Below are positions 1-6,593 of a stretch of DNA of 16,515 nt, one piece after another; the stretch's first letter is position 1, and every line of letters starts with the position of its first letter. The translations under genes and the position numbers were made by a program. The notes under the pieces were generated by a model, which saw nothing but the letters and a program-made list of their open reading frames with translations, was not told the origin of the DNA and ran no database searches. The DNA comes from Beijerinckiaceae bacterium. GTDB lineage: Bacteria > Pseudomonadota > Alphaproteobacteria > Rhizobiales > Beijerinckiaceae. The stretch spans positions 1-16,515 of the forward strand of contig DAIESR010000218.1 of the NCBI GenBank assembly GCA_027346205.1, read 5' to 3'.

Positions 1-266
1 AGCCGATGACGCCCAAAAGAATGATGCAGACGGTGAGGATGTATTGGGGCGTGGAAAACAAACTCCATTAGCCGCTCGACGTGGTCTTCAACGAAGACGA
101 CGCCAGAACCCGCAAGAACCACGCGCCACAAAACTTATCATTCATAAGACGAATGGCTCTCGACATCTTGCGAGCCCATCCAGATGACCGATCCGTCGCC
201 CGCAAAATGAAACTCGCAGCCTGGAAGAAAGAATTCCTCTTCGAACTCTTTACTCATATGCGATAG
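1..266 (+). pseudogene. ISAs1-family transposase, C-terminal remnant with internal stop
   Basis: The frame starting at base 3 reads through to a TAG at 264-266 and gives the typical C-terminal end of ISAs1-family transposases: a VRMYWGVENKLH stretch, then PLDVVFNEDDARTRKNHAPQ, then NLSFIRRMALDIL and a basic tail. In the family the segment reads roughly R-HWGIENxLHWxLDVxFxED, where the Glu belongs to the DDE catalytic region. At 69-71 the codon expected for the conserved Trp (TGG) is TAG, so the frame is broken after residue 22 of the visible part. Only the last 80-odd codons are in the window; the rest lies to the left. The IS110-like element begins only a few bases after the stop codon. Family assignment is by motif recognition and is fairly secure. 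Inactivity is inferred from the nonsense codon. Confidence 0.8.
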
Positions 267-282
267 CCCTCGTATGAGGGCT
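265..282. repeat. Short perfect inverted repeat at the ISAs1/IS110 junction
   Basis: AGCCCTC (265-271) and GAGGGCT (276-282) form a perfect 7-bp inverted repeat around a GTAT loop. It covers the stop codon of the ISAs1 remnant and the presumed left edge of the IS110-like element. It may be a terminal structure of either element, or a target preferred by the IS110 recombinase. Its role is not known from sequence. Confidence 0.5.
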
Positions 283-533
283 CCAGTGTCAAGCATCAAA
301 ATCGCTCTTTCTTTCCGGCCGCAAGCCGAACTCCAATGCATCTCGGCGAGGCTCTCCCCGCCAACCTCGTATCCGGTGGGATATGTCATCCCAAACCACG
401 TTTCCCTATTCGGGAGAGGAGTTCTTTCACGGCGGCGCCACTCTGTGAAACGGCGCCCTCTTCAGGGTCCTGGGCAATCGACGGCTTCCGCCGACCTGCA
501 ACCGGAGATTTGAGCGAAGACGAAATGCGTTGG
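283..533 (-). ncRNA. Candidate bridge-RNA region of the IS110-like element
   Basis: This 251-bp stretch between the recombinase stop and the proposed left end has no credible coding frame but holds several short hairpins. GGGAT/ATCCC with a 5-nt loop lies at 378-392, a GGCGCC pair separated by 12 nt lies within 433-456, and GGC/GCC pairs around TTCC lie near 482-492. IS110-family recombinases are known to use a structured RNA from the element's non-coding end, with loops that pair to donor and target DNA. The position downstream of the gene matches IS1111-group elements. RNA boundaries, strand and loop pairing are not demonstrated, so this is a region call and not a precise gene. Confidence 0.3.
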
Positions 534-1697
534 CTACGCCGCCTTCATCGTCGCTCCCTCCGGAATGACGCCATCCTTGGCGAAACGCCACAGCGCGATT
601 ACCAGCTTACGCGCCAGCGCCACGATCATGATTTTCGCCACGCGCCCTTTCGCTCCACCCACCCGTGCGCGAAACCATTGGGCAAGCGCGCTGTCCGGCT
701 GATACCGCAACCAGAACCAGGCAAGCTCGACGATGAGCGCGCGCAGACGATGATTGCCGTCCTTGCTGATGCCCTGCTCGCGTTGCATGCCGCCACTTGC
801 GAAAGGCGTTCCCGTCAGCCCCGCATAGGCGCCGAGCGCGCGCCGATTGGCGAAGTCGCGGCAGAATGCCTCCCGCACCAGGAGCGTCGCACCTTCGACG
901 CCGATCCCGCACAGCGAAACGAGGTCGCGGATCATCCGCTCGTTCTCGTCCTGCGCCGACGGCTTATGGACCACGGCGTCCCGCGCCGCCTCGACCGCCT
1001 TGATTTGCTTTACAACCAATTCCAGCCGATCCAGCAGGCGTTCGATGCGCTCTTGCGCCGCCGGTGGAACGGGCGCGCCGTCCGGCTGCCGCAAATTGGC
1101 CAGTTGCTCGCGCCGGTCGCGCCGCAAAGCCCGATAGCCGCCGATCCCCAAGGTCGCCAATATCCCGTCGATCTTGTTCAGGATCGAACGGCGCGAGCCA
1201 ATCAAATCCTCGCGTTCCCGATGCGCCCGCCGCGCCTCTTCGTCGGCTTCGCTGGGGATCGGAACCATCGAACACACGCGCGGCTCGCCCCGCAGCCACG
1301 CCAGCAGCGTCCGCAACAGCATCTCCACGTCGATCACATCCGTCTTCGCCCGGCGCGCCCGGCGATCCACCGGCAGGCTCGACGCCTGCATCACGCGGAC
1401 CTCGACGCCGCGGCGCAGCAGAAATCGCGCCAGCCAAAAGCCGTCGCGCCCCGCCTCATGGGTCAAAATCATCCGCAAAATCGGTCTGCCGGCCGCCAAT
1501 GAGAGCGCCTTCAACCGCTCGATCAACGCCGCCAGCGCCGGACCGTTCGGCTCGACGACATGCCGCGAATGCTTCTTCGATCCGGGAAGCTGAACAGCAA
1601 ACACCCACTTCTTCGAACTCAACTCCAAAGCTCCGATCAGCGTGCTATCGTAGTCGAGAGCGGCGGTCCCGGGCGCTGACTTGCAAGGAGGCGTCAT
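534..1697 (-). CDS. IS110-family transposase (RuvC-like recombinase)
   Basis: This 387-residue protein has the two-domain IS110 architecture. The N-terminal RuvC-like DEDD domain shows IGALELSSKKW (about residues 21-31), HEAGRDGFWLARFL with its Glu, and AKTDVIDVEMLLR with the paired Asp residues. A basic coiled middle region follows (EEARRAHREREDL). The C-terminal Transposase_20 domain has LCGIGVEGATLLV, LGAYAGLTGTPFASGG and QGISKDGNHRLRALIVE, which includes the conserved Ser/Gly/Asn region that supplies the serine nucleophile. Length is normal. The ATG at 1697 is preferred over the upstream TTG at 1721 because GGAG sits 7 nt in front of it. One oddity is that the first acidic position, usually Asp in 'GxDxSK', appears to be Glu25. 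No frameshift or stop is visible, so the protein could be active. Confidence 0.9.
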   Translation of the reverse strand: MTPPCKSAPGTAALDYDSTLIGALELSSKKWVFAVQLPGSKKHSRHVVEPNGPALAALIERLKALSLAAGRPILRMILTHEAGRDGFWLARFLLRRGVEVRVMQASSLPVDRRARRAKTDVIDVEMLLRTLLAWLRGEPRVCSMVPIPSEADEEARRAHREREDLIGSRRSILNKIDGILATLGIGGYRALRRDRREQLANLRQPDGAPVPPAAQERIERLLDRLELVVKQIKAVEAARDAVVHKPSAQDENERMIRDLVSLCGIGVEGATLLVREAFCRDFANRRALGAYAGLTGTPFASGGMQREQGISKDGNHRLRALIVELAWFWLRYQPDSALAQWFRARVGGAKGRVAKIMIVALARKLVIALWRFAKDGVIPEGATMKAA

Positions 1698-1760
1698 CTC
1701 GGTTCTCCAAGGTTCGAGCAAACAAACCCAGGATAACCAATCCGAGGCCGCCGCTCGCCC

Positions 1761-2099
1761 TCATAGAATCTGCACTTGGTGAAACAGCCGGTGCTCGCTC
1801 CTTTGCCAGCGCATGCATTGCCGGCGCGACGGAAAGCAGAGTTTTTGGTCCTGCCAGACGAGCGCGACCTGTGGCGCCCCACGCCGGTAATAGGCACGGC
1901 CGCCGGCAAAATGCCCGAACCAGACGGAGTGCCACGGCACAAGCGTGGCATCGCAAGCGATTCCATCACCAAAAATCTCCGGCTTGCCAATCGACGTGCC
2001 CATCGCCCAGCTCTGACCAGCAAAGCCGAAAAGGGCCAGAACACCCAGAAGCGGGAGAAAAGCCAGAGGCTTTGAAAGTGATTTTACGATCCGCATCAT
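1761..2099 (-). CDS. Small secreted hypothetical protein, 3' end at the IS boundary
   Basis: This is a 112-residue protein starting at tandem ATGs (2099 and 2096) just after an AGGGGA ribosome-binding sequence. Residues 1-32 form a clear signal peptide: MMRIVKSLSKP, a hydrophobic LAFLPLLGVLALFGFAG core, and an AxA-like SWA site. The mature part contains cysteines and a CFPSRRQCMRWQ segment of a kind I associate with small exported alphaproteobacterial proteins of unknown function. The stop codon TGA (1763-1761) lies inside the proposed right inverted repeat of the IS110-like element, so the natural C-terminus may have been cut off or replaced by the insertion. The function is not recognised. 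It follows opgD on the same strand with a 211-bp gap that contains two palindromes, so it probably has its own promoter. Confidence 0.55.
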   Translation of the reverse strand: MMRIVKSLSKPLAFLPLLGVLALFGFAGQSWAMGTSIGKPEIFGDGIACDATLVPWHSVWFGHFAGGRAYYRRGAPQVALVWQDQKLCFPSRRQCMRWQRSEHRLFHQVQIL

Positions 2100-2134
2100 G
2101 GTCCCCTGCCCAGGCCGCGCCATGGAGCCGATCC

Positions 2135-2167
2135 GCCTATGTGGAATCGCTCGCTATCCACATAGGC
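2135..2167. repeat. Perfect 11-bp inverted repeat upstream of the secreted-protein gene
   Basis: GCCTATGTGGA (2135-2145) and TCCACATAGGC (2157-2167) are exact reverse complements around an 11-nt spacer. The repeat lies about 36 bp upstream of the tandem start codons of the small secreted protein and downstream of opgD. With no T-run on either side it is a poor terminator. Operator-like dyad or RNA hairpin are both possible. Confidence 0.5.
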
Positions 2168-2200
2168 AGGCCAAATCCGCTCTACATCAAGCAATTAGAG

Positions 2201-2243
2201 CATGTCCTCAATCGGAAAAGTCTTTCAACTTTTCCGGGACATG
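2201..2243. repeat. Palindromic intergenic repeat, copy 1
   Basis: The outer arms CATGTCC/GGACATG and inner arms CGGAAAAGT/ACTTTTCCG pair around a 6-nt loop, with a 5-nt bulge (TCAAT) on the left arm. A second, diverged copy lies at 6594-6640 in this window. The form (short outer palindrome, GGAAAA stem, ending near TGxTCCA) matches a class of REP-like elements I know as widespread between genes in Hyphomicrobiales. This copy is downstream of opgD (minus strand). Confidence 0.65.
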
Positions 2244-2310
2244 TTCCATGCCATGCTACGATTTGCCAGAGGCCCACGTCACCCCACAAGTTCGGGAACG
2301 AGAGAGAACA

Positions 2311-3942
2311 TCAGATCACTGCCCCCGGCTTGGGATAGCAGGAGGGCTGGCAGTCCGCCCATGGATGATATTGAAACATCCAGGTCTCGCTCAAAATCTT
2401 GCCGTTAGCGCGTAAAAATAGCCGCATTTCGACAGGATCGGCGCCCGTCACCGTCAAATCGAACTGCGCCCGCCAATGGCCCGGCACGTCATCCGGCACC
2501 GCTTCAGTATAAATATAAGAGAATGTGCCGCGTGACGCCCAGAGCACCGGCTCCGGCTTCACCCCATAAGGCAGGCTGGTGAGCGGCCCACCCAAAAATT
2601 CCACCATGAATTTGCGCACGCCTTTCGGCCGTGGCCTGCCGGGCTGCCCGCCATTGCCGAGCCGCGTCGCCACGCAGCGTGCGAGCGGGCCAGGCTCAGG
2701 CGAATCGGCGAGCCAATGGAGACGATAGGCGGATTCCATCTCCGTGCCGGCTTTCGCAGGCTTTTCCGGCACCCACATGGCGACGATATTGTCATGGATC
2801 TCGTCATCGGTTGGGATCTCGACGAGCTGAATGGTGCCCCTGCCCCATTCACCTTTAGGTTCGACCCAGAGGCTCGGCCGCCGATCATAAAAGACGCCAT
2901 CCTGATAATGATCGAAATTGCGGTCGCGCTGCATAAGTCCGAAGCCGCGTGGATTATGGTCGAGAAAGGCGGATGCCATGATACGCGGCGGATTGTTGAG
3001 CGGCCGCCAGAGCCGCTCGCCGCTGCCGGTCCACATAGAGAGACCATCGGAATCATGAACTTCCGGGCGCCAGTCGACCGCGGTCGGCTTGATGGTCTCC
3101 GAAAACCAATACATGGAGGTCAGAGGCGCGACGCCGAAACGCGCGATGTCGCGACGCAGACAGAACAGCTGCTCGATGTCCATGACAACACCCTTGCCGC
3201 GGATCGCTTCCATCTTGCAGGCGCCGACGATGGAAGGACCTTCGAGCACAGCATAAAGCGTCAGACCACCCTTGGGGCCTGATTCGTCGATATAAATGTG
3301 CGTGAAGTCAGGAAACTCTTCCGGCCTGTCGGCGACCGCCACATCGAGCGCAACGGCGCGGCAGGAGAGGCCATATTGATGCAGCGCGCCAATCGCACGG
3401 AAATAGTCCGCGCCGAGAAAGGCGACCCAATCGTTTTTGTGCCAGTCGAGGATTTTATTGTCGCGCGCCTCCTGCACGCGAAGTCCGGCGAAGCCCGCAC
3501 CTTTCGGCAATTGTCGGGCCGGCGAATCCGCTGGCATCTCGAAATAGCTCGGCTCATAGATGATCTCGCGCGCGTGCCCAGCCTCGACCACATGCATGGC
3601 AACAGCCTTGGGAAAGAACATGCCGAGATGGAAGAAGCTGACCGGAAAACGACCCGGCCCATCGGCGTAAAGCGCCTGGTTCACATCGAATTTGATCTTG
3701 CCCCAAGCTTCATAATCGATCTTGGACACGATCTCAGGCGCGGGCCGCGGCGGCGCGACATAGGGCTCACGCACCCTTTTCCGCGCCCGTTCCTTCAAAA
3801 GCTCGAAGGAAAAAGGGGTCGCAGGACCGAATTGCAGGCCCTTGGGTGGGGTGGCGGCTTTGGCCGCTCCGCCATCGATCAAGCCAACCGCCGCAGCTGC
3901 GGCGGCGGATTTCAACAAGGTTCGCCGATCTGGTTCGCTCAT
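2311..3942 (-). CDS. opgD: OpgD/MdoD-like periplasmic glucan biosynthesis protein
   Basis: This 543-residue protein belongs to the MdoG/OpgG-OpgD family, which acts in the periplasm on osmoregulated glucans; E. coli OpgD is reported to be an endo-beta-1,2-glucanase. The N-terminus is a twin-arginine signal (DRRTLLK at residues 5-11, Ala-rich core, AKA near residue 29), which favours OpgD over the Sec-exported OpgG. Family blocks follow in order: FELLKERAR..., KIDYEAWGKIKFD, FPVSFFHLGMFFPK, a mid-protein SMYWFSET, VDWRPEVHDSDGL, NPRGFGLMQRDRNFDHYQD, PSLWVEPKGEWGRG, DNIVAMWVP, and a C-terminal Ig-like part with AQFDLT. Length is normal. The ATG at 3942 has only a weak upstream GAG. The gene lies 107 bp downstream of the small membrane protein gene on the same strand, so co-transcription is possible. 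No opgH glucosyltransferase is in the window. Confidence 0.88.
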   Translation of the reverse strand: MSEPDRRTLLKSAAAAAAVGLIDGGAAKAATPPKGLQFGPATPFSFELLKERARKRVREPYVAPPRPAPEIVSKIDYEAWGKIKFDVNQALYADGPGRFPVSFFHLGMFFPKAVAMHVVEAGHAREIIYEPSYFEMPADSPARQLPKGAGFAGLRVQEARDNKILDWHKNDWVAFLGADYFRAIGALHQYGLSCRAVALDVAVADRPEEFPDFTHIYIDESGPKGGLTLYAVLEGPSIVGACKMEAIRGKGVVMDIEQLFCLRRDIARFGVAPLTSMYWFSETIKPTAVDWRPEVHDSDGLSMWTGSGERLWRPLNNPPRIMASAFLDHNPRGFGLMQRDRNFDHYQDGVFYDRRPSLWVEPKGEWGRGTIQLVEIPTDDEIHDNIVAMWVPEKPAKAGTEMESAYRLHWLADSPEPGPLARCVATRLGNGGQPGRPRPKGVRKFMVEFLGGPLTSLPYGVKPEPVLWASRGTFSYIYTEAVPDDVPGHWRAQFDLTVTGADPVEMRLFLRANGKILSETWMFQYHPWADCQPSCYPKPGAVI

Positions 3943-4049
3943 CTCGATCGCTTGGACATCGCGGCAGATGCGCCGCTGCGTTGACCCGAAAAATCATGGA
4001 GATCGATGCGCCCGGCATCCCACCGGAAACGCGCGCAAAGACCGGCTTC

Positions 4050-4286
4050 TCACTCGCGAATGGATTCGTGTTTGACGGCGAGGCGCATGAAATAAAAGAG
4101 CAGGACAAAACCGCAAAGCGCGAATGTGACTTCGAGAATATGGCTGACCATGGGCTCGAGCTGCAGCAGACCGCCGAGCGCCCAGCCGGCGGCCCAGGAA
4201 GCACCAACCATTTCTGTGCCGACCAGGATGGCGACTGCGATCAAGGTCGACAAATGCAGAAAATTAATCTTCTTGGCAGCAGACAT
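4050..4286 (-). CDS. Small two-helix membrane protein of unknown function
   Basis: This 78-residue protein has two hydrophobic helices, about residues 9-34 (HLSTLIAVAILVGTEMVG...) and 46-69 (VSHILEVTFALCGFVLLFYF), a short basic N-terminus and a charged C-terminus. AAGG lies 7 nt in front of the ATG. I do not recognise a named family. The composition and conserved-looking Glu residues near the helix borders resemble short inner-membrane proteins found singly in Hyphomicrobiales. It precedes opgD on the same strand and might share its transcript. Confidence that it is a real gene is moderate to good; nothing indicates its function. Confidence 0.65.
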   Translation of the reverse strand: MSAAKKINFLHLSTLIAVAILVGTEMVGASWAAGWALGGLLQLEPMVSHILEVTFALCGFVLLFYFMRLAVKHESIRE

Positions 4287-4310
4287 GTTCGAACCTTACG
4301 ACTCTAGGAA

Positions 4311-4334
4311 ATGGAATCCCGATATGGAATCCCG
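4311..4334. repeat. Short direct repeat in the promoter region of the membrane-protein gene
   Basis: ATGGAATCCCG occurs at 4311-4321 and again at 4324-4334 (13-bp period). It is followed by CCCG/CGGG, TTGGAT/ATCCAA (about 4346-4370) and the 12-bp palindrome CGGGATATCCCG at 4391-4402. All lie 25-120 bp upstream of the start at 4286 on the minus strand. They might bind a regulator, but no known operator is recognised. Confidence 0.35.
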
Positions 4335-4410
4335 GCTCGGGAGATTTGGATCTCGTCCCCGCGAATCCAAGGCTTGACGATGAAAACCCTCGGGATATCC
4401 CGCCTACGCG

Positions 4411-4624
4411 GTGTTGCGCCACTATACTATGGTGCGCACGAGGGCAAGCCCGATGGCACGCAAGCGCAGGGCAATCGGGTGAAAGGTCCCCTCATGCTGA
4501 GGAGCCGCTGTAAGCGGCGTCTCGAAGGGCGAGGGCGGTTGGAGGATCGCTTCACCCGATTGCCCTGCACACAAGCGTGTTGCGTAACCGATATATGGGG
4601 CACCGAAGGGCGACCAGCGATCGG
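4411..4624. repeat. Nested palindrome flanked by diverged direct repeats
   Basis: Three layers are visible. The core is a palindrome at 4490-4534 with GCCGCT/AGCGGC arms around GTA and CTCATGCTGAGG/CTCGAAGGGCGAG-like flanks, a form known to me as a common alphaproteobacterial intergenic repeat. Around it, an exact 18-bp inverted repeat occupies 4466-4483 and 4551-4568 (GCAGGGCAATCGGGTGAA and complement). Outside that, GTGTTGCG begins two roughly 45-bp segments (4411 and 4577) that look like diverged direct copies. This fills most of the 346-bp gap between the divergent membrane-protein and gamma-glutamyltransferase genes. It resembles a small non-autonomous mobile element carrying, or invaded by, the core repeat. 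Confidence 0.6.
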
Positions 4625-4632
4625 ACCAGGGC

Positions 4633-6222
4633 ATGAACGAGACGAAAATTTTTTCCCGCGCCGCGGTGGCCGCGCCGCATTATCTGGCCGCCGCGACCGG
4701 CCGCGCCCTTCTCTCTGAAGGCGCCAATGCGATCGAAGCCATGCTCGGCATGGCGGCGACCATCGCCGTCGTCTATCCGCATATGAACTCGATCGGCGGC
4801 GATGCCTTCTGGCTGATCCGCGAGCCCAATGGCAAGGTGCTCTATATAGAGGCCTGCGGCTACGCCGGCAGCCAGGCGACGATCGCCGCCTATCATGCGC
4901 TGGACTATGATGCGATCCCGCCGCGCGGCCCGCTTGGCGCCGTCACCATTCCCGGCACTGTCGGCGGCTACGCTTTGGCGGAAGAGATCGCAGCCGCCGT
5001 GGGTGGCCGACTGCCGCGCGTGGACATCCTTCATGATGCAATGCGCCTCGCGCGCGACGGCTATCCGCTTTCGCGCGCCGAAGCGCGCAGCGAGCCCTTT
5101 GAGTTCGATGCCTTGTGTGCGGCGCCCGGCTTTACCGAAAATTACCTGCTCGAAGGAAAAATCCCTGCTGCCGGAACCCTGCGGAAAAATGGCGCGCTCG
5201 CCGACACGCTCGGACAATTGAGCCGTGCCGGCTTCGAGGATTTCTACCGCGGTGACATCGGCCGCGAGATCGCCGCAGATATGGAGCAGCTTGGCGTGCC
5301 ATGCACGCGCAAGGATCTCGCAGCCTATCGCGCCGTGCTGCGCCAACCCCTCTCGCTCGCCCTGGAGGGACGCACCCATTACAATTCGCCGCCGCCGACG
5401 CAGGGCATTGTTTCGCTGTTCATTCTCGGCCTCTTCGAACGATTGGGCGTCGCCCATGCAGAGAGTTACGAGCATATCCACGGCCTCGTGGAAGCGGCGA
5501 AGCGCGGGCTCACGCTACGCGATCGCATCTGCACTGATTTCACCCATCTGCCACGCGATCCGGACGAATTCCTGACCGCCGACATACTCGGGCGCGAAGC
5601 CGCAATGATCCGCATGGACCGTGCCGCATCCGTCCCCGTCCCTGCCGCCGACGGCGATACGGTCTGGATGGGTGCAATCGACGCCGCCGGCCGCGCCGTC
5701 TCCTTCATCCAATCGATCTATTGGGAATATGGGTCCGGTTGCGTGCTGCCCACCACCGGCATCTTGCTGCAAAATCGTGGCTTCTCTTTCTCGCTCGATG
5801 CCAAAGCCTTGAATCCGCTCGCGCCCGGCAGGCGGCCGTTCCATACGCTGAACCCGGCGCTCGCCGTCTTCAAAGACGGCCGAATCATGCCCTATGGCTC
5901 GATGGGGGGCGACGGCCAACCACAATTCCAGGCGCAGATTTTTACCCGCAACCTCTTCGGCATCCCACTCATGGAAGCCATCGACCGGCCGCGCTTCCTC
6001 TATGGCAAGCTATGGGGGGCCGAGATACCGAGCCTGAAGCTCGAACCGCGATTCGACGACAGCGTGATCCGCAAGCTCAAAGCTGCGGGGCACGACATTG
6101 AAATCGCCGACGAGCCTTACGCAAGACGGTTCGGCCACGCCGGCGCTCTCATCCGGCACAAGGACGGCCATATCGAAGCCGCGCATGACCCGCGCTCCGA
6201 CGGCGACGCGGCCGGAATTTGA
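4633..6222 (+). CDS. Gamma-glutamyltransferase family Ntn hydrolase
   Basis: This 529-residue protein has the full gamma-glutamyltranspeptidase fold: an N-terminal large-subunit part with ALLSEGANAIEAMLGMAATIAVVYP and NSIGGDAFWLI, a middle YNSPPPTQGIVSLFIL, and the autoprocessing site at Thr343 in GDTVWMGAID. There the small subunit would begin with the nucleophilic Thr, followed by GRAVSFIQSIYWEYGSG. Near the C-terminus PYGSMGGDGQPQFQAQIF corresponds to the family's Gly-Gly oxyanion motif. The family cleaves gamma-glutamyl bonds such as in glutathione. The GGDAFWLI and GGDGQPQ variants also occur in relatives annotated as oxamate amidohydrolase (HpxW-like) or acylases, so the substrate is open. 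No signal peptide is evident, so a cytoplasmic location is likely. The start at 4633 has CAGGG just in front. The gene stands alone, with the nested repeat upstream. Confidence 0.87.
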   Translation: MNETKIFSRAAVAAPHYLAAATGRALLSEGANAIEAMLGMAATIAVVYPHMNSIGGDAFWLIREPNGKVLYIEACGYAGSQATIAAYHALDYDAIPPRGPLGAVTIPGTVGGYALAEEIAAAVGGRLPRVDILHDAMRLARDGYPLSRAEARSEPFEFDALCAAPGFTENYLLEGKIPAAGTLRKNGALADTLGQLSRAGFEDFYRGDIGREIAADMEQLGVPCTRKDLAAYRAVLRQPLSLALEGRTHYNSPPPTQGIVSLFILGLFERLGVAHAESYEHIHGLVEAAKRGLTLRDRICTDFTHLPRDPDEFLTADILGREAAMIRMDRAASVPVPAADGDTVWMGAIDAAGRAVSFIQSIYWEYGSGCVLPTTGILLQNRGFSFSLDAKALNPLAPGRRPFHTLNPALAVFKDGRIMPYGSMGGDGQPQFQAQIFTRNLFGIPLMEAIDRPRFLYGKLWGAEIPSLKLEPRFDDSVIRKLKAAGHDIEIADEPYARRFGHAGALIRHKDGHIEAAHDPRSDGDAAGI

Positions 6223-6270
6223 GGCGAGCCACACGTTTTCTTGCGCTGCTGGAGGTGGCGCCGGCAGCAG

Positions 6271-6295
6271 GGAACTCTCGCCATGCTCAACGGTT
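6271..6295 (+). promoter_or_regulatory. EcfG-type promoter for the first KGG gene
   Basis: GGAAC at 6271-6275 is followed after exactly 16 nt by GGTT at 6292-6295, one base away from the CGTT consensus -10 of the alphaproteobacterial general stress sigma factor. The start codon at 6327 lies about 30 nt downstream of the -10. The ecfG gene itself is in this window. Confidence 0.6.
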
Positions 6296-6326
6296 TAGTG
6301 AGTAAGTGACGGCAGAGGAGGATAAT

Positions 6327-6587
6327 ATGCAAAGGGACTTGAAACTGACGAGATCGACCCGCGGATTCGCTTCCATGGACGCGGAAAAACAACGCGAAAT
6401 CGCACGCAAGGGCGGCCGCAGCGTTCCCAATGAGAAACGCAGTTTCTCGCAAAATCACAAGCTCGCGTCCGAAGCAGGCCGTAAGGGCGGACAATCTTCA
6501 CATATCAATCGACCAAGAGGTGATCGCGACCATATGGAATCGCACGCGATTCATACGATCGGAATAAATCGACTCGATTTCAAATAG
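6327..6587 (+). CDS. KGG-motif stress-induced protein
   Basis: This 86-residue hydrophilic protein contains two KGG repeats: GFASMDAEKQREIARKGGRSV (about residues 13-33) and FSQNHKLASEAGRKGGQSS (about 40-58). Such YciG/Con-10-like 'stress-induced bacterial acidophilic repeat' proteins are intrinsically hydrophilic and accumulate in general stress and stationary phase; their molecular activity is not established. A strong GAGGAG ribosome-binding sequence 6 nt before the ATG at 6327 selects that start over the GTG at 6306. The upstream GGAAC-N16-GGTT box suggests EcfG control. The tail after residue 60 (His- and Arg-rich, ending in GINRLDFK) lacks the repeat pattern. A paralogue with three KGG motifs is encoded at 6862-7158. 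Confidence 0.85.
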   Translation: MQRDLKLTRSTRGFASMDAEKQREIARKGGRSVPNEKRSFSQNHKLASEAGRKGGQSSHINRPRGDRDHMESHAIHTIGINRLDFK

Positions 6588-6593
6588 ATATGG

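Larger units (their letters stand above)
273..1765 (-). mobile_element. IS110-family insertion sequence, IS1111-like layout
   Basis: The element is defined by its recombinase (534-1697) and by a 9-bp inverted match at the two proposed edges: TATGAGGGC at 273-281 and its complement GCCCTCATA at 1757-1765. The interval is about 1.49 kb, normal for the family. Only about 60 bp lie upstream of the recombinase start and about 250 bp lie downstream of its stop. In the known IS110 group the longer non-coding segment, which encodes the bridge RNA, is upstream; in the IS1111 group it is downstream and the ends carry subterminal inverted repeats. The layout here fits the IS1111 group. The exact ends are inferred and could be off by tens of bases. 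The element abuts an ISAs1 remnant on the left and a small secreted-protein gene on the right. Confidence 0.55.

Noticed and set aside
1..70. Minus-strand frame reading a membrane-like peptide (SLFSTPQYILTVCIILLGVIG)
   Set aside because: It is the antisense of the ISAs1 transposase motif region, has an upstream stop and no start or ribosome-binding site; the plus-strand ISAs1 motif match is much stronger.
138..389. Minus-strand 83-codon frame across the IS junction
   Set aside because: It spans the ISAs1 remnant and the proposed IS end, has no signal, motif or ribosome-binding site, and lies antisense to the recognised transposase tail.
336..1502. Long plus-strand open frame of 388 codons
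   Set aside because: It is antisense to the IS110 recombinase, Arg/Pro/His-rich as expected of a GC-rich shadow frame, with no family motif.
4552..5481. 309-codon minus-strand open frame
   Set aside because: It is the antisense of the gamma-glutamyltransferase gene and shows no family character of its own.
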